Assembly: GCA_025618425.1 (NCBI GenBank)
Contig: CM046852.1
Span: 7,338,421 to 7,402,420 of the forward strand
DNA: 64,000 bases
Source: Heliocidaris tuberculata
Lineage: Eukaryota; Echinodermata; Echinoidea; Camarodonta; Echinometridae
Direction of reading: 5' to 3'
Shown: in pieces, positions 23,701-36,131 of the stretch
Layout of the letters: each line of letters starts with the position of its first letter
How positions within the stretch are numbered: the stretch's first letter is position 1
Notes under the pieces: model-generated
The model's input: only the letters and a program-made list of their open reading frames with translations
Database searches by the model: none
Told to the model about the DNA's origin: nothing
Made by a program: the position numbers and the translations under genes

Positions 23701-24617
23701 CTAACGAAGCACTAAGTGTCTGAGAATAATTCACAAAATACAAAGAGAAGACACAATCATTCAAAAATTGATGGACTAAAATTACTGTCAGTAGAAATAT
23801 CATGTAAAAATACTGAAATTTCAAATGAATTATAATAAAGACGACATACCTGTCGTAGACAGAAATGATGCCAAGGTCTTGTTGAATTCCTTAAATAATG
23901 TTAATAGTTTTGATAGTTTTGAGTTGCTTAGATACCCACTGCAGTGTTAAAAAGCGTACTACACATTTAAGTGTAAGGGAATAACATATACAACAACTTT
24001 GGCAACTCTCGTGGAAATGAAGACAATGTGAAAGGCTGAAGGTTGAAGGTTGAAAAAAAAATGTCCACTAGCTACTTGCGGTACCACTTAAAGAAGTTGA
24101 AGTGAGAGAGTGAAACATCATGCCATTAAAAAGAGTTTGCTTCCAAAATATAAAACGTGCATTTCAGTTTCGTTTTAAAAGATGCTACATTTACGATAAC
24201 AATACCCTTCTTTATACCTTCATTATTACTTAGGGTTGTAGTGATTCTGTTTGTCTATCCCTCTCCAAGGCACAGATGACGCCAAATAAATGATAAATGA
24301 TAATGATATTGCAAATAAAAATAGGAGAATCTTCCTTTTCTGAAAATTTAGTTCTATGCAAGTGACATGCTAACCAAATCAAGCCCTTCATGAAAGGCCA
24401 AATCCGACTCATTCTTGATATAAGGACGGGCGATTCCAGGCAATGTGTCCCATACGACATATGTCTTTTTTTTCCATTTATTTTATGCAAAAAAAAAATC
24501 CCTCGATATGACCATATACCAATGTTACTTATATAAGAACCATTGTTAGTCAATGGTCTTTTCGAAAAATTTTCATTTTCGAATGAAATAAATGGATAAA
24601 AGACATAATATGCTTCA
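20721..24617. other. long AT-rich stretch without a gene
   Basis: No convincing coding sequence. Two short (AATCA)n LINE tails occur at about 21720-21737 and 22437-22450, the same tail type as at 29886-29912. An (AT)n tract lies at 23488-23508. Near 23665-23765 the block AAAGAGAAGA(T/C)ACAATCA occurs twice. Other open frames are short and AT-rich. Confidence 0.5.
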
Positions 24618-24825
24618 AAAGTTTCAGAAAAGTTTATTGATTTCCACAAACATATATATCTTTTACAATTTTTTTAAACAGTACATATGAACATTAAGAA
24701 CAGGAACATAACAAATGTATAAATTGAAAAACAGATATAACAGAACATCATTCGATAGACTTGGTTATGATTTACACTGATAAAGCGATAATTGGTATAA
24801 TGCAAACATTGTAATTGTAAAGGAC
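24618..24825 (-). mobile_element. LINE 3'-end fragment, antisense copy
   Basis: Reverse complement of the sequence at 9158-9400, including the GGAAATCAATAAACTTT end. It abuts the 5' side of the LINE at 24826. Confidence 0.65.
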
Positions 24826-25131
24826 GTGTTTCACAAGGGCTCCGGCATTTGTGGGTTTCCTGACCTCTTTCTTGAACGTAGATGGGAAGTGCCTTATATG
24901 GACTTGGAGCGAAATTTACGGTGATTATAGATATTATCTTCGTTCATCAATTTTTTCATTCATTTTGATCTTTTCGAACCTTTTTCGTCAATTTTCGTCC
25001 ACTTTTCACGTCTGTTGAATTTTGAAAAACTCTTCTTCGCGCATCAACGCATCATATTCTGCGCATCTCATCCGCGTAACTAGAGGTCTTCACCAACACC
25101 TGTTACTGACTTGTTTCCTTGTTACGTCACA

Positions 25132-25931
25132 ATGCCTACAAACAGAGATGGTAAGAAAAAATCCTCTGGCCCTCCCAACAACCGCATGACTGACGAGGAG
25201 AACGCTCATCTCTTGGGGATGAATTTGGCAAGCTATCCAAGTTCATCGACAACAAGCTATCAGTCCTCGAACAGGCTATTGTAGATGTTCGAGAAGGGCA
25301 GTCGGGAATAGCCCAGTCTATTTCCTTCCTTGATGAAAAGTGTGAAGAAATGAGAAAGAAGACGGAGAGGATCGAGAAAGAAAACTAGGAGCTCCAAAAG
25401 AAAAACGGCCACCTGGAGAAGAAGGTCAACGAGTTGAGCTCACTACTTAATGAGCTTGACCAATATCATCGCCGGGTCAACTTGGAGATCACCGGAGTGC
25501 CAGAACAACAAAGAGAGAACCCGGAGGAGGTAGTACTTAAGATAGCTCAACACATCTACCCAGGAACATCTGCAAAAGACATCGATGTGGTGCTCGGCCT
25601 TGGACGTCTCTCTGAAGACAACCAACGCCCACGTGCTTTCATCGTGAGATTCGCATCAAGACGCGCCCGCAACGCTATATACGAGAGAAGGAGAAGGAAG
25701 CTGCAGACGCTCAGCACCAAGGACCTTGGCTTCAGATCCACTGGCAGGATATTCGTCAATGAGAATCTGATCTCACCAACGAGGGAGCTCTTGAAGGAAG
25801 CCAACAGAGTTCGGAGGAGTGCGGGCTTCAAGTTCCTGTGGACCCAGAATGGTCGGATCTTCGTGAGGAAAGACGAAAAGAGTCAGCCCATGATCGTGAG
25901 TTGCAAAGAGGACTTTGTAAAGATTAAATAA
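25132..25931 (+). pseudogene. LINE ORF1 (broken)
   Basis: ATG at 25132 encodes a basic, Thr/Ser-rich start. The frame shifts near 25215-25220 and meets an in-frame TAG at 25386-25388. The remainder (to TAA at 25929-25931) has a heptad-rich coiled coil (KKNGHLEKKVNELSSLLNEL) and then an RNA-binding-like domain (VNLEITGVPEQQ, FIVRFASRRARNAIYERRRR, GRIFVNENLISPTR), as in ORF1 proteins of CR1/L2 and L1-like elements. The protein would coat LINE RNA. This copy cannot encode it intact. Confidence 0.75.
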
Positions 25932-26356
25932 TCACTGAACTCATATTAAGTACTATATTGTTTTAGTATCTTTATTACAATGATGAACTTCCAGCTATTA
26001 ATCAATTTTGAAATAGGGCTACAACATTTGCATTGTCTTTACTACATTATGGTTTCTTCTTCAAAACCCTCTATTTTCACTACTTTTCATCGGAGCTATA
26101 AACTTTCAAGCTACTGCATTCATTTCTGTTCTGTTCTTATTCTGTGTTATCTTATATATAATTCTAGACTATATACAATTTTTGGCATATGGATTATAAA
26201 TTCTCTTAAGAACTTTATATATTCGTGCATTAATTCTTTTAGTTATGTCAAATACAATTCCGCGATACGTCTTTACCGAGAAGCAGTTCTGACCTTTGTT
26301 TTATCCCTTGTATCATTCAATATTTTTTTGCATATATTTTGTTATAAGTAGTTTAA

Positions 26357-29300
26357 ATGTCAATGATTGACAACGAACATTTCCCCTTTAACAATTTAGA
26401 CGAAGATGAATTTATAACAGTAGTACAGGGGAGTCGAAATGATGTTATCTCGCATAGTACGAGGTTTGATCATTTTGCCACCAATGCTCTTGCTAGCAAT
26501 TTTGATGAGCTTCAACTTGAATTTGATTCTCATGACGAAGCAGTTCATCTTCCTTCATCTGCATACTATACCGAATGTTTATTCAAAGATTATGCTAAAA
26601 CACTTGAGAACGACAACTTATTTGTTTTGCACCTTAATATTAGAAGTGCAAATAGAAATTTTGAGAAATTACGATCATTTTTAGGAAACACTGAATTGTC
26701 AGTGCCTCCGGTTATTGCTCTGTCAGAAACCTGGTTTTCAGAGACCGCTAATTATTTAGTTACGCTACCTGAATACAGGATCGTCACTAATAACAGATCT
26801 AACAAACCAGGGGGTGGCGTGGCACTATATATACCATGTTCACTTGATTATGTGGTCAAGATGACTTGAAATGTATGACTGATGCAACTGAGTCTTTATT
26901 TGTTAAAGTTGTACCTCAGAAAGGTCGGAAACTGCTCATCGGTGTTATATACAGACCACCACAGTCTGCTTTTATGAATGAATTTTTAATTGCTATCAAT
27001 GATCTTCTTCAAAACCGTGCATTTAGAAACAGTAATTGTATCATTACAGGGGATTTTAACATAAATCTCCTATCCAGCAATCATTCGGCTACTAATGATT
27101 TCCTCACTAACCTTTTATCTTCATCATTTTTGCCACTTATCTCTAGACCTACGAGAGTGACTGATCACTCTGCCACCCTTATAGACAACATATTCTGTAA
27201 CTGCCAACCTGTTCCTAAAGCTGGCATTATTGTGACAGACATTTCTGATCACTTTCTGATATTTACTCACATTCAATTAGCACTTCCAAATGCTAAAAAT
27301 GATGGTATGAACTTAGGAGCACGTCGTATTTTCATTCCTGAAAATATAACCTCTTTACAGGACTAGTTAAGCTCTACTGACTGGTCTGATGTTTACTCTG
27401 TGAAAGAAAATGTTGATCAAGCCTTTGAAATATTTTTAAACATGTTAAATAATTGCATAAATTTTTGCATACCATTGAAAAAACATCGGAAAAATAATTA
27501 TAAGCGTATACCTAAACTTCCTTGGGTTACAAAATCAATTCTACGATCCATTAATCGCAAAAATAATTCATATATCGACTTTATTTCTAAACCTTGCGAT
27601 TCTTCCTACAAAAATGTGCTTACTACAACCCTTCGCTTGGCGAAAAAGGGATATTTTGTGGAACAACTAGATCTATTCAAAAATGACGTTAAAAACACTT
27701 GGAAAATCATAAATGGTGCTCTGAATAAGGGTAAAAAAAATCCAAGTCAATTTCTAAGTTGCGTCTTGATGACGCCCTTATTGAAGATAATCACGTAATA
27801 GCTGATACCTTAACACCTATTTTTCTGAAGTAGGCTCCAAATTATCTCAGACTATTATTCCAGGTGATAAATCCTTTCACGAATTTCTAACAATGCCAAA
27901 TGACAACTCTATTTTCTTTACCCCAGTATATAGGCAGGAGTTAGTTAATATTGTCTTAGGATTGAAATCAAACAAATCTCCTGGTTACGACGGTATAACC
28001 AATTTCCTCTTGAAAAGCATTGTCAATTCCATTGCTGATCCTTTGCTATACATATTCAATTTATCTTTGAAGTCTGGCCAAGTTCCAGCTAAAATGAAAA
28101 TTGCTAAAGTGATCCCATTATTCAAAAAAGGTGATAACCTGTCTGTCAACAATTATCGCCCCATATCTTTATTATCCTCGTTTTCAAAAATTTTGGAAAA
28201 AGTCTACGTAAGAACTATTGCTTTTCTTAAAAAATGCAATATTATATCCGACTCTCAGTTTGGTTTCAGAGAAAAACACAACACGACCCACGCTATTTTA
28301 ACTCTCATAGATCAAATCTCTAGTTCTTTTGATAAGTCTAATCACACTGTGGGTATGTTCCTTGATTTCCCTAATGCTTTTGATACCATTAATCATGAGA
28401 TACTACTATATAAACTTGCTTACTATGGCATCAGAGGGAATGCACTGAAGTGGTTTAAGAGTTATCTGACAGGTAGAGTACAATTTGTTAGCGTAAACAA
28501 TTCTGACTCTTCTACCAAACCTGTTAATTGCGGAGTTCCTCAAGGAAGCCTTCTGGGCCCTCTTTTATTTATGATTTATGTAAATGATATTAAAAAGTCG
28601 TCTGATATTCTTTCTTTTATACTCTTTACGGACGACTCCAATCTGTTCTACTCACATCACGATCCTATTGAACTCGTCACTGTTTTAAATGCCGAACTTA
28701 AAAAGGTGACGGATTGGATAAAAGCTAACAAACTATCTTTAAATTTACAAAAAACAAATTATATGTTGTTTAGTAATTCGTTATCACATCTGTCTGATCA
28801 AATTATATTTGACAACACTGCTATTAAAGAAGTTAAAACAACCAAATTTTTAGGTATTACTATTGACAATAAATTATCATGGAATTGGCATATCGATAAC
28901 ATTTGCAAAACCATATCAAGAAATATTGGAGTCATTCATCAACTTAAGCATTTTCTTCCATTATCAGCACTTCTGATGTTATATTCAACTCTCATCTTAC
29001 CATATCTAAATTATGGCATTTTGGCATGGGGAAACGCAGCAAGATCCAGGTTAGATAAAATTTTACTCTTGCAGAAAAAGGTTTTGAGAAAAATATGTAA
29101 TACATCTTATATAGCGCATACTGATATTTTGTTTCGCCAAAATCGTTTTCTCATAATTCATGACCTTTATCCATTTCAGCTGTACCAATTCATGTACAAT
29201 CTTGATAGAAATAATATGCCATTCGTTTTGAAACAACTGTTTGCAAAAAATAGCACTTTACACAGGTACTACACCAGGCAAGCAAACGATTATCATTTAC

Positions 29301-29446
29301 CCAAAACTCGAACGGCTTTTGCCAGTAAAACTACATTTTTCAATGGTCCTAAATATTGGAACTCATTAGAACAGAATTTAAAACTTACCCCTAACTTAAG
29401 TAGGTTCAAATATCTTGTGAAGAAACACTTGACTGACTTATACTGA
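26357..29446 (+). pseudogene. LINE ORF2, endonuclease and reverse transcriptase (broken)
   Basis: The N-terminal part shows apurinic endonuclease motifs: LHLNIRSANRNFEKL, ALSETWF, GVIYRPP, CIITGDFNINLL and TDISDHFLIF. The reverse transcriptase follows from about 27893: LKSNKSPGYDGI, NNYRPISLLSSFSKILEKV, GMFLDFPNAFDTINHEIL, VPQGSLLGPLLFMIYVNDI and the catalytic box, here FTDD instead of the usual F/YADD. The reading frame has a shift near 26860, a stop at 27364-27366 and at least one more shift between about 27750 and 27830. The last 517 residues are open. It is a dead element with a well preserved reverse transcriptase part. Confidence 0.9.
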
Positions 29447-29976
29447 TGTAAATAATTCACTCTGCTTTTATTTATTTTTTCTTTTCTTTTCATTCCATAA
29501 TATTGTATTTATCTTCTTGTTTTTATAATAGTTATATATACGTGTATATATAATATACTGATTTCCACTCGAAATCTCTTTTATTTCATTAATCGTATCC
29601 TGTAATGTTAGCTCAACTGTATATAATGTACATATGTTTTGTTTAGTAATTTTCTCCCTCTCATTCCAAACAATTACTTTGATTAATTTAAACGAAAATA
29701 TTTTTTTTTTTAAACATATATTATTGTATCATTATTCGATTAGGGGGTCTACATCACACAAGCTAAGCTTTTTAGTAGATCCCTCCACATATCATTTTGT
29801 CTATGTCATATTCATGTATTCCCTGTTTTTGCAGTGTTTGTAATTTATACATATTGTTGTAATTTCATTGTAAATGTGGAATCTGAATAAATCAAATCAA
29901 ATCAAATCAAAAGGAAAACATAATGTCGTAAGGGACCGGAGTATAACTTTCATTGATATTTCACCCGTTGCTTTCA

Positions 29977-31161
29977 TTATGAAATAGAACTCCTGATTTG
30001 AATGAAAATTTCTTTGCAATTTTGACGAAAGCGTCTGTTGAGCGGCCAGTAGATAAAGAAATTAATGGCCGTGTTGATCTCGTGCAGACGGAAAAAGATG
30101 GCGTAAACGGTGTGGTGCAGGTCCGATCGGCTCATGAATTCACGGCGTGTTTCGACCGGCAGGTAACGGCCTATGATAGCTGGCAACCAGCTGATGATGT
30201 AGAAGACGGTCATCCAACCAAACATCAGGGTCAGGCGATTCTCCAGTAGCCGTCCTGCAGCAGTTGGATCTACCGCAGCGGTAGCGGTACCCGGTTCAGT
30301 TGCCGAAGCGGTTCTGACCGAAGCTGGTGGCTGGGTGGTAGTATTGAGGGATCTGTCTATGGAATAAGGTTCATCATTGGTTACGAAAGGCTTTGCATTG
30401 TAGCTAGACAAGGAATGTCCTAAGTGCCCCCTGTCAGATAAGTTTGTTTCGTTGGAAACGATAGGACCTACCTGTTTGGTATCTGTCAGTATTGACTCTG
30501 ATTCTCTTTGACCAGGGTTACCACCGGAAACAGCTGCATTTCCTTCAGCGTCCGTCCTCGTATGCGAGGATTCGTTAGCGGAAAGCGCTGTTCGGATTTT
30601 CGTCTGCCGACGTAACGCAAAGACAATACGCGTGTACACCACCGTCACGAGAAAAATCATGAGCACCATGATGGTCTGAACGACGTATCGGTCGTAAGTT
30701 GTAAACCATTTCAAATCCTGTCGGTAGAGGCAATCCTTGATAGCCGGTTCATACCGCGTCGCTGTTAAAGATGGCGAGTGTAGCAGACCAGTGCCGAGCA
30801 GACAGAGTATCACGACGGCAAAGGCTGTTCGGACCCGTGGCCGACGGTGTAACGGCCGACAAACTGCGAAGAAGCGGTCGACGCTTATCGCAAGGGTTAC
30901 CGCCATTTGGGCAAAGGCTATCCATCCGGTGAAGAAGAACTGAAACTGACAGAAGCTGTTGCTTCTTACCCACGGTCTAAACTTGGCAATGATGAAGAAT
31001 GATGAAAACAAATCGACGGCGGCTAGACCCATGATGAAGATATCAGTTCCGTTCTTGACTTTCTTCCTAGAGTACCCTGCTACGATTAGTACATTCCCTG
31101 GTACACCTAGGCATATCAAGATGGAGTAGAAGGAGATAAAAACTTCGCGGTTAATAGCCAT
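29977..31161 (-). CDS. class A (rhodopsin-like) orphan GPCR, single exon
   Basis: 394 residues with seven hydrophobic segments. TM1 carries GN (residues 22-23). TM2 carries LAAVD (46-50). Cys71 at the top of TM3 can pair with Cys144 in extracellular loop 2. The TM3 end has DRF (95-97) in place of DRY, the TM6 motif is SWLP (324-327) and TM7 has NTAINFFIYW (363-372) where NPxxY is usual, with Asn-Phe in place of Asn-Pro. Intracellular loop 3 is very long (about 185-305), Ser/Thr-rich and polar. The N-terminus is only a few residues long and has no signal peptide. It would sit in the plasma membrane and signal through G proteins; the ligand is unknown. Intronless receptor genes of this kind are common in echinoderms and amphioxus. 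ATG at 31161 is the first in frame. A LINE ends just beyond its stop codon. Confidence 0.88.
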   Translation of the reverse strand: MAINREVFISFYSILICLGVPGNVLIVAGYSRKKVKNGTDIFIMGLAAVDLFSSFFIIAKFRPWVRSNSFCQFQFFFTGWIAFAQMAVTLAISVDRFFAVCRPLHRRPRVRTAFAVVILCLLGTGLLHSPSLTATRYEPAIKDCLYRQDLKWFTTYDRYVVQTIMVLMIFLVTVVYTRIVFALRRQTKIRTALSANESSHTRTDAEGNAAVSGGNPGQRESESILTDTKQVGPIVSNETNLSDRGHLGHSLSSYNAKPFVTNDEPYSIDRSLNTTTQPPASVRTASATEPGTATAAVDPTAAGRLLENRLTLMFGWMTVFYIISWLPAIIGRYLPVETRREFMSRSDLHHTVYAIFFRLHEINTAINFFIYWPLNRRFRQNCKEIFIQIRSSIS

Positions 31162-32028
31162 CTCTTAAACACAGCAACTATCCCTTTCAGCTTCGAAATA
31201 TTTTTTCACGGAGAGTGAACTCACATTTATCAAAATGGCTTCATTTTGCAAAGCTTTTTTTTTTGTTCCGATGTACCCAATGCGACGTTTATCATTTCAA
31301 CCAGCGCCAGACATATTTAACAAAATGAAGACAAAACTTATTCATTATAAGCACATTTAACAGTTTTATATGTTTTCCACGAGAGTTTTTTCAATGCAGT
31401 GCACACTGCCTGAAATAAATCACCTACCGTCTCCCCCTAGGAGAGGTCTACTGTAAAACAAAATCGTCGGGCAAGTAGGTGCGAAGCAGTAGTTGAATAT
31501 CATCAATCGGCTAGATGCTCTACTATAAAGCTTTACGCTTTTTAAGCGCGACTCCACCTCTTATAGTCAAGTTAGTTGCACCTCCATAATTTGCTTTACC
31601 AAAGTCATCTCTCTACTAAGAAACATAGCTGCATGCATGCATTAGCTAAAGTGCTTTACACGATTAGGCCTTACCGCAATGTCAGATAGATTAATTCCGC
31701 GCGAAGTACCTGTCATTTTTACGCTCATTCATAGGTATTGACTAATGGCGTTGATGCCAATTCAAACCGTGAATGTCCCCAAAGCCCTCTATTAAATCGA
31801 AATAATGATTCTAAAAAATGTGTACTTAGCACGAGGGGCTCAGAGCAATATCATAAAAGAACGATTTAGATGGAATGAAACAGGAATAAAAAGAACCCTG
31901 ACTAGATGCATGTATATGAAAGTATTAATTTCATGAATACATAATATGAATTTACGTTACCGAGCACTAACCCAATGGTTGAGATGTGTATACTAATTAT
32001 ATGACTTAAATCACACGCGGCGCCAGAT

Positions 32029-32082
32029 TTTTCTTCTTCTTCTTCTTCTTCTTCTTCTTCTTCTTCTTCTTCTTCTTCTTCT

Positions 32083-32115
<33 letters not shown>

Positions 32116-32116
32116 C
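32029..32116. repeat. TTC triplet tract
   Basis: About 25 uninterrupted TTC units, then a few imperfect ones. Confidence 0.95.
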
Positions 32117-32420
32117 ATTCTCCTTCTTCTTTTAAAGGTGCACTTGTCTCAAAAATATCTTTAAAACACCTAAAAAAAATTATTCACTAATTTTCCTGAA
32201 GCGTTACATCTGTCCTAAATCTCGGGGGGAAATTTAATAATAAGAAATAAGGTTTTACACTTCTCGAAAGCGTTATATGCCTCTCTGACACACAAAAAAG
32301 AAATGTACCAACAAGTGCAAAAAGACAAAAGATTAATATTTATGTCCTCATAATTTCTAAATTTGCCCACTTGGGTGTAGATAATTAGAAATTAGAACAC
32401 GCACCAAAAAAAACAAAAAA

Positions 32421-32613
32421 AGAAGAAGAAGAAGAAGAAGAAGAAGAAGAAGAAGAAGAAGAAGAAGAAGAAGAAGAAGAAGAAGAAGAAGAAGAAGAAG
32501 AAGAAGAAGAAGAAGAAGAAGAAGAAGAAGAAGAAGAAGAAGAAGAAGAAGAAGAAGAAGAAGAAGAAGAAGAAGAAGAAGAAGAAGAAGAAGAAGAAGA
32601 AGAAGAAGAAGAA
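32421..32613. repeat. long GAA triplet tract (~64 units)
   Basis: 193 bp of uninterrupted (GAA)n. The minus-strand frame reads as polyserine and is an artefact. GAA tracts of this length can form intramolecular triplexes. A TTC tract of the same class lies 300 bp away on the same strand. Confidence 0.97.
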
Positions 32614-33784
32614 ATAATTTCCAAAAAAATAAAAGAAGAAAAAAATCTACATTTTCGACAAAGCTCGAAAGAAAATAGGAGACTTGCTGATAATTTTTTT
32701 TGGAACACCTGGTGAATGGGCATGATTGTCACACCCTGTATATTATCATTCTTTATTTCAAAACAATCAAAATGTTTCAAAAACAAATTGAGCAGTAATG
32801 ATTGTAGTGGAGACAGCTCTTTTGAATCATTAAGCGTCTATTTACGAATTCCTCTATTTCTCAAAGACAAACCATCTATTGTTGGTAAAATGCAATTAAC
32901 GTATTACTTTTACTTCGCCTGTAATTATCATTATGTTCTTACAATGTATTCAATAGCATTAATCAATATAATGTGACATTAAGCGTAATGAATTCACATA
33001 AAAGTTATGTGCATGAATAATGTTGGAAAAAATCTATTCGGCGAAGCTTGCCTTTTCAAGAGCACTTATAGCTGTCAAACATGGTATCGCTACGCGCCAG
33101 TAACTTGATAATTATTTACGCATAGTGTGCTTGTTTTGTTTTTGTTTTTGTTATTAGATACTTGAACATGTTCAATGTAAAGAAAAAAACTATCCCCTTG
33201 GTTATGTTGGTTAGCCAGAGAGGAGGAGGCAAGGGGGATAATCGAACATCGAACGCATTAACTCATTTCTCTTGTCGGTTAGTCTACCAATACACAGAAA
33301 GGAAACTCCTCTGCAAATTCTTCTCAGTTTCAAAATAAATAAAAAAATGGCAATGGAACAAATAAAGAAAAAAGGGGGGCAAACGTTTAATAAAACCTTC
33401 CTCTCATTCATGCCAATTGTGTATGTTTTTGTATGTCTTACAGACTTTTATGTATGTATATGTATATATATATCTATATATGCAGCAATGGAAATACCCA
33501 CGTGAGAGTCTACCAGGGGTAGCCCCCCCCCCCCCCCCGGGTAGACCAACCCCGGGTCGATAAGGTAACTTAAACATCTTACGTATGTTTCTGGCCATTT
33601 AGTCAACCCATGCAGGGTAGATAAGAACCCTAACTGCCTATATCAAAATCATCCTAGACACTTTAGTTTATTACCAACCCAGAGTTGTCTTTGTGTCCAT
33701 TAAGTCAACCCAGGGTAGATAGCAATCCCTACTGTCTATATCACAGGCATCCACAAATATGAGTCTGGGCTGACAACAAATTAA

Positions 33785-34599
33785 AGGGCAGGTCCAAGCT
33801 ATTTGGCCTGTGACGTACGGGACAAATCAGAGGATTTAAACCTTTCTAATTTCAAAATGGAATTCACAAATTTAAATCTTTTTTGATGTTTGAATAGCTA
33901 CTTGGGACCTCTATAATAAATGACCAAAAAAAGTTCACATGCTTGGTAACGAGGTTGAATTCTAATTAGTATGCGTTGTGACGTACGAGACCAGAGAAAA
34001 GTGTCTTTTTTAACCAAAATGGTCATTATTAAAAATCTCCTGAATCTGTTGATACATCAGTCCCACAACTATTCAGGCATTAGAAACCGTGAAGAAAAAA
34101 AGTATGCCACATGTTACTGATGCGTAACAGATGAAAATCTGATGGTCTGCCTGTGACGTACGGGACATGTGACGTACGGGACAATTTGTCCCTATGTAAA
34201 ACGCATGCAAACAGGTAATTTCTGTAAAAATTACATTGTTACTATTATGGAAAATTACTTTTCATGATTTATGACTCATTTACTAATGAATAAGTATTTG
34301 AATATTTGGTAAGCACAGAACTTTACAATTTGTTGAAAGATTGTGGAAGGGAGAGGGCTTACAAGTTCGAAAAGTGAAAACTCCCATAGACTTTCTACAC
34401 GGGCTGCCCATGTACAAAGTCTATGGGAATTGTCATTTTTTCATTCTATTAGCGCCCTCTACGTCTAATGATGTTTATTTTAAGAGAATCGTATGCTGAA
34501 ACTTTTAGCTTTAAAATGAGGTATATATTGCCATACTTTTACAAGTTTGAAATTTTGATCCCAAAGGGAAGAATATCTTGGACATGTTGAACCTGCCCT
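33785..34599. mobile_element. inverted-repeat element with repeated GTGACGTACGGGAC motif
   Basis: Ends AGGGCAGGTCC and GAACCTGCCCT are inverted; TTAA precedes the left end. Inside, TGTGACGTACGGGAC occurs near 33809 and twice back to back near 34152-34183, with one variant near 33976. No coding sequence. The motif contains the CRE-like core TGACGT. Confidence 0.55.
34382..34428. repeat. 13-bp hairpin
   Basis: TCCCATAGACTTT at 34382-34394 is exactly complementary to 34416-34428, with a 21-bp loop. Lies inside the element above. Confidence 0.75.
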
Positions 34600-34977
34600 A
34601 AAACATCTGAGACACGTGTGATATAAACAGTTGGAATTGTTATCTACCCTGGGTTGACTAAATAGCCACAAAAACTACTCTGGGTTGACATACTAAAACG
34701 TCTAGGATGCCTGTGATATAGACAGTAAATTGTTATCTGCCCTGGAGAGAAATAGAAAGGACGAGAAGAAGAAAATTTAAGGCCCCCTATGAATTACATA
34801 TACGCCGCCAATGCCCCTTGAGAATTTTTAATGATGGTAAATTGCAGAAATTGCGTTTTTGCAGGAAAAAATTGCAAAAATAAAATCCACCGCTTCGCTC
34901 CCTCGTTTGTAATTTTGACTACCAATTCAGGTTAAGCATGTTAAGTGCATCAAAAATCATTTTCAGGTAGTTTCATA

Positions 34978-35224
34978 CAGGGGCGGCGCTACAGGGGGGG
35001 CAGGGGGTGGCCGCCCCCTTATCATTTTTCAAGCGAGAAAAAAAAAGAGGAAGGGGGAAAAAAGGAGAAAGAGAAGGGGAAATGGAGAAGAGAAGGCTAG
35101 GCCATGCAATTATGACATAACTGTTATAGTCCTATTTGTTATTTCAAGACCCTCGACGTGCGACGTTGCTATACGCGTCATTTTGCCCCCCCCCCCCTAT
35201 ATAAATACCCTGACGCCGCCCCTG
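34978..35224. mobile_element. hAT-type MITE, second copy
   Basis: 247 bp with inverted CAGGGGCGGCGCTACAGG / CCCTGACGCCGCCCCTG ends and an exact 8-bp duplication GTTTCATA at 34970-34977 and 35225-35232. Same family as 4330-4600, in the opposite orientation. Confidence 0.9.
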
Positions 35225-35315
35225 GTTTCATAACATATGAAATGGAAAGCGGGAATTAATTTGGTCTAGAAGCTATTATTTGCCCCGGTCGTCATAATCC
35301 CTAGATACTCAACTA

Positions 35316-36131
35316 CAGTGCGTATAAAAAAGTATACCCAACTTTGGTAGCTTCTAATTAAAAAGATATAACCAATGTGACCTTGAAATTTATTTTATGT
35401 TAAAGGGTAACTTGTTTTCTGATACCTCATTCATGACTTTTCCTCCATGGATGACTGAGCACAAGAATTTTTAAAAAGAGTCCTCATAATCTCCTTGTAC
35501 CAAGTTTAGGCTGATGCAACGAATGTGGCTCATGCCATATGACTATGTTACTTTAGTCTAGAGTCATTTTCAAAGTTGAATTCTATTTCATGCTTGAATG
35601 TTTCATTGTTTAAAGTGATCCAGTGTATGTAAGCTTTCACATGACTTTGTTTTAATCAATATGATAATCTTAATTTATTTTAACAGCCTTCTAACTTCTT
35701 GTTTCATGATAACTAAAAACTCTCTATTCATTTGTCCAATGCACCGTTTTACCTGCGTAGGGTTTATAGGTGTTTTTCTCGAATGGCACATGAACCTAAA
35801 GGTTTACTGAACTTAAAATACTTTTTTTTTAATTAAAAAAGGCAACGATACATGCGTTACCAATTAAGTAATTGATAGTAGACTTTCATGAAAAAAGATA
35901 CTTCCCAATAACAATAACTGGGCGTTGTGGCGTGCGCCTGTAATCCAGCTAACAGTGGAAGTTATAAACTGATTCAGCGGACACTGGTTCGAGACTGAGT
36001 CACGTCTTTCGGATGGTGACGTTAAAGGTCGGTCCCAGACGTAAATAATCATATTTGATTGATACACGTCTGTAAAAAACAAAAAACAACAAAAAAAGAA
36101 AAAACAACAACAACCCCCCCCAAAAAAAAAC

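Larger units (their letters stand above)
24826..29912 (+). mobile_element. CR1/L2-type LINE, nearly full length, inactivated
   Basis: Contains a 5' region of about 300 bp, an ORF1 (25132-25931), an endonuclease plus reverse transcriptase ORF2 (26357-29446) and a 3' end with AATAAATCAAATCAAATC at 29886-29912. The order and the pentanucleotide tail fit the CR1/L2 group. Both frames are disrupted. The 3' end lies about 65 bp from the stop codon of the GPCR on the other strand. Confidence 0.85.
31162..33530. other. upstream of GPCR, no further gene seen
   Basis: AT-rich DNA holding the probable promoter of the GPCR and two long triplet tracts listed separately. Nothing else is recognised. Confidence 0.5.
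33530..34745. mobile_element. GGGTTGACT-repeat element with nested insertion
   Basis: Units containing AGTCAACCCAGGGTAGATA and CTATATCACAGGCATCC occur about twice on the left (33590-33770) and in inverted orientation on the right (34610-34745). Between them lies a separate inverted-repeat element at 33785-34599. The outer element was therefore probably a palindromic MITE with tandem units that received a later insertion. Confidence 0.55.

Noticed and set aside
32385..32786. Polyserine protein of 133 residues on the minus strand
   Set aside because: It is the translation of the GAA triplet tract; no domain or splice context supports it.
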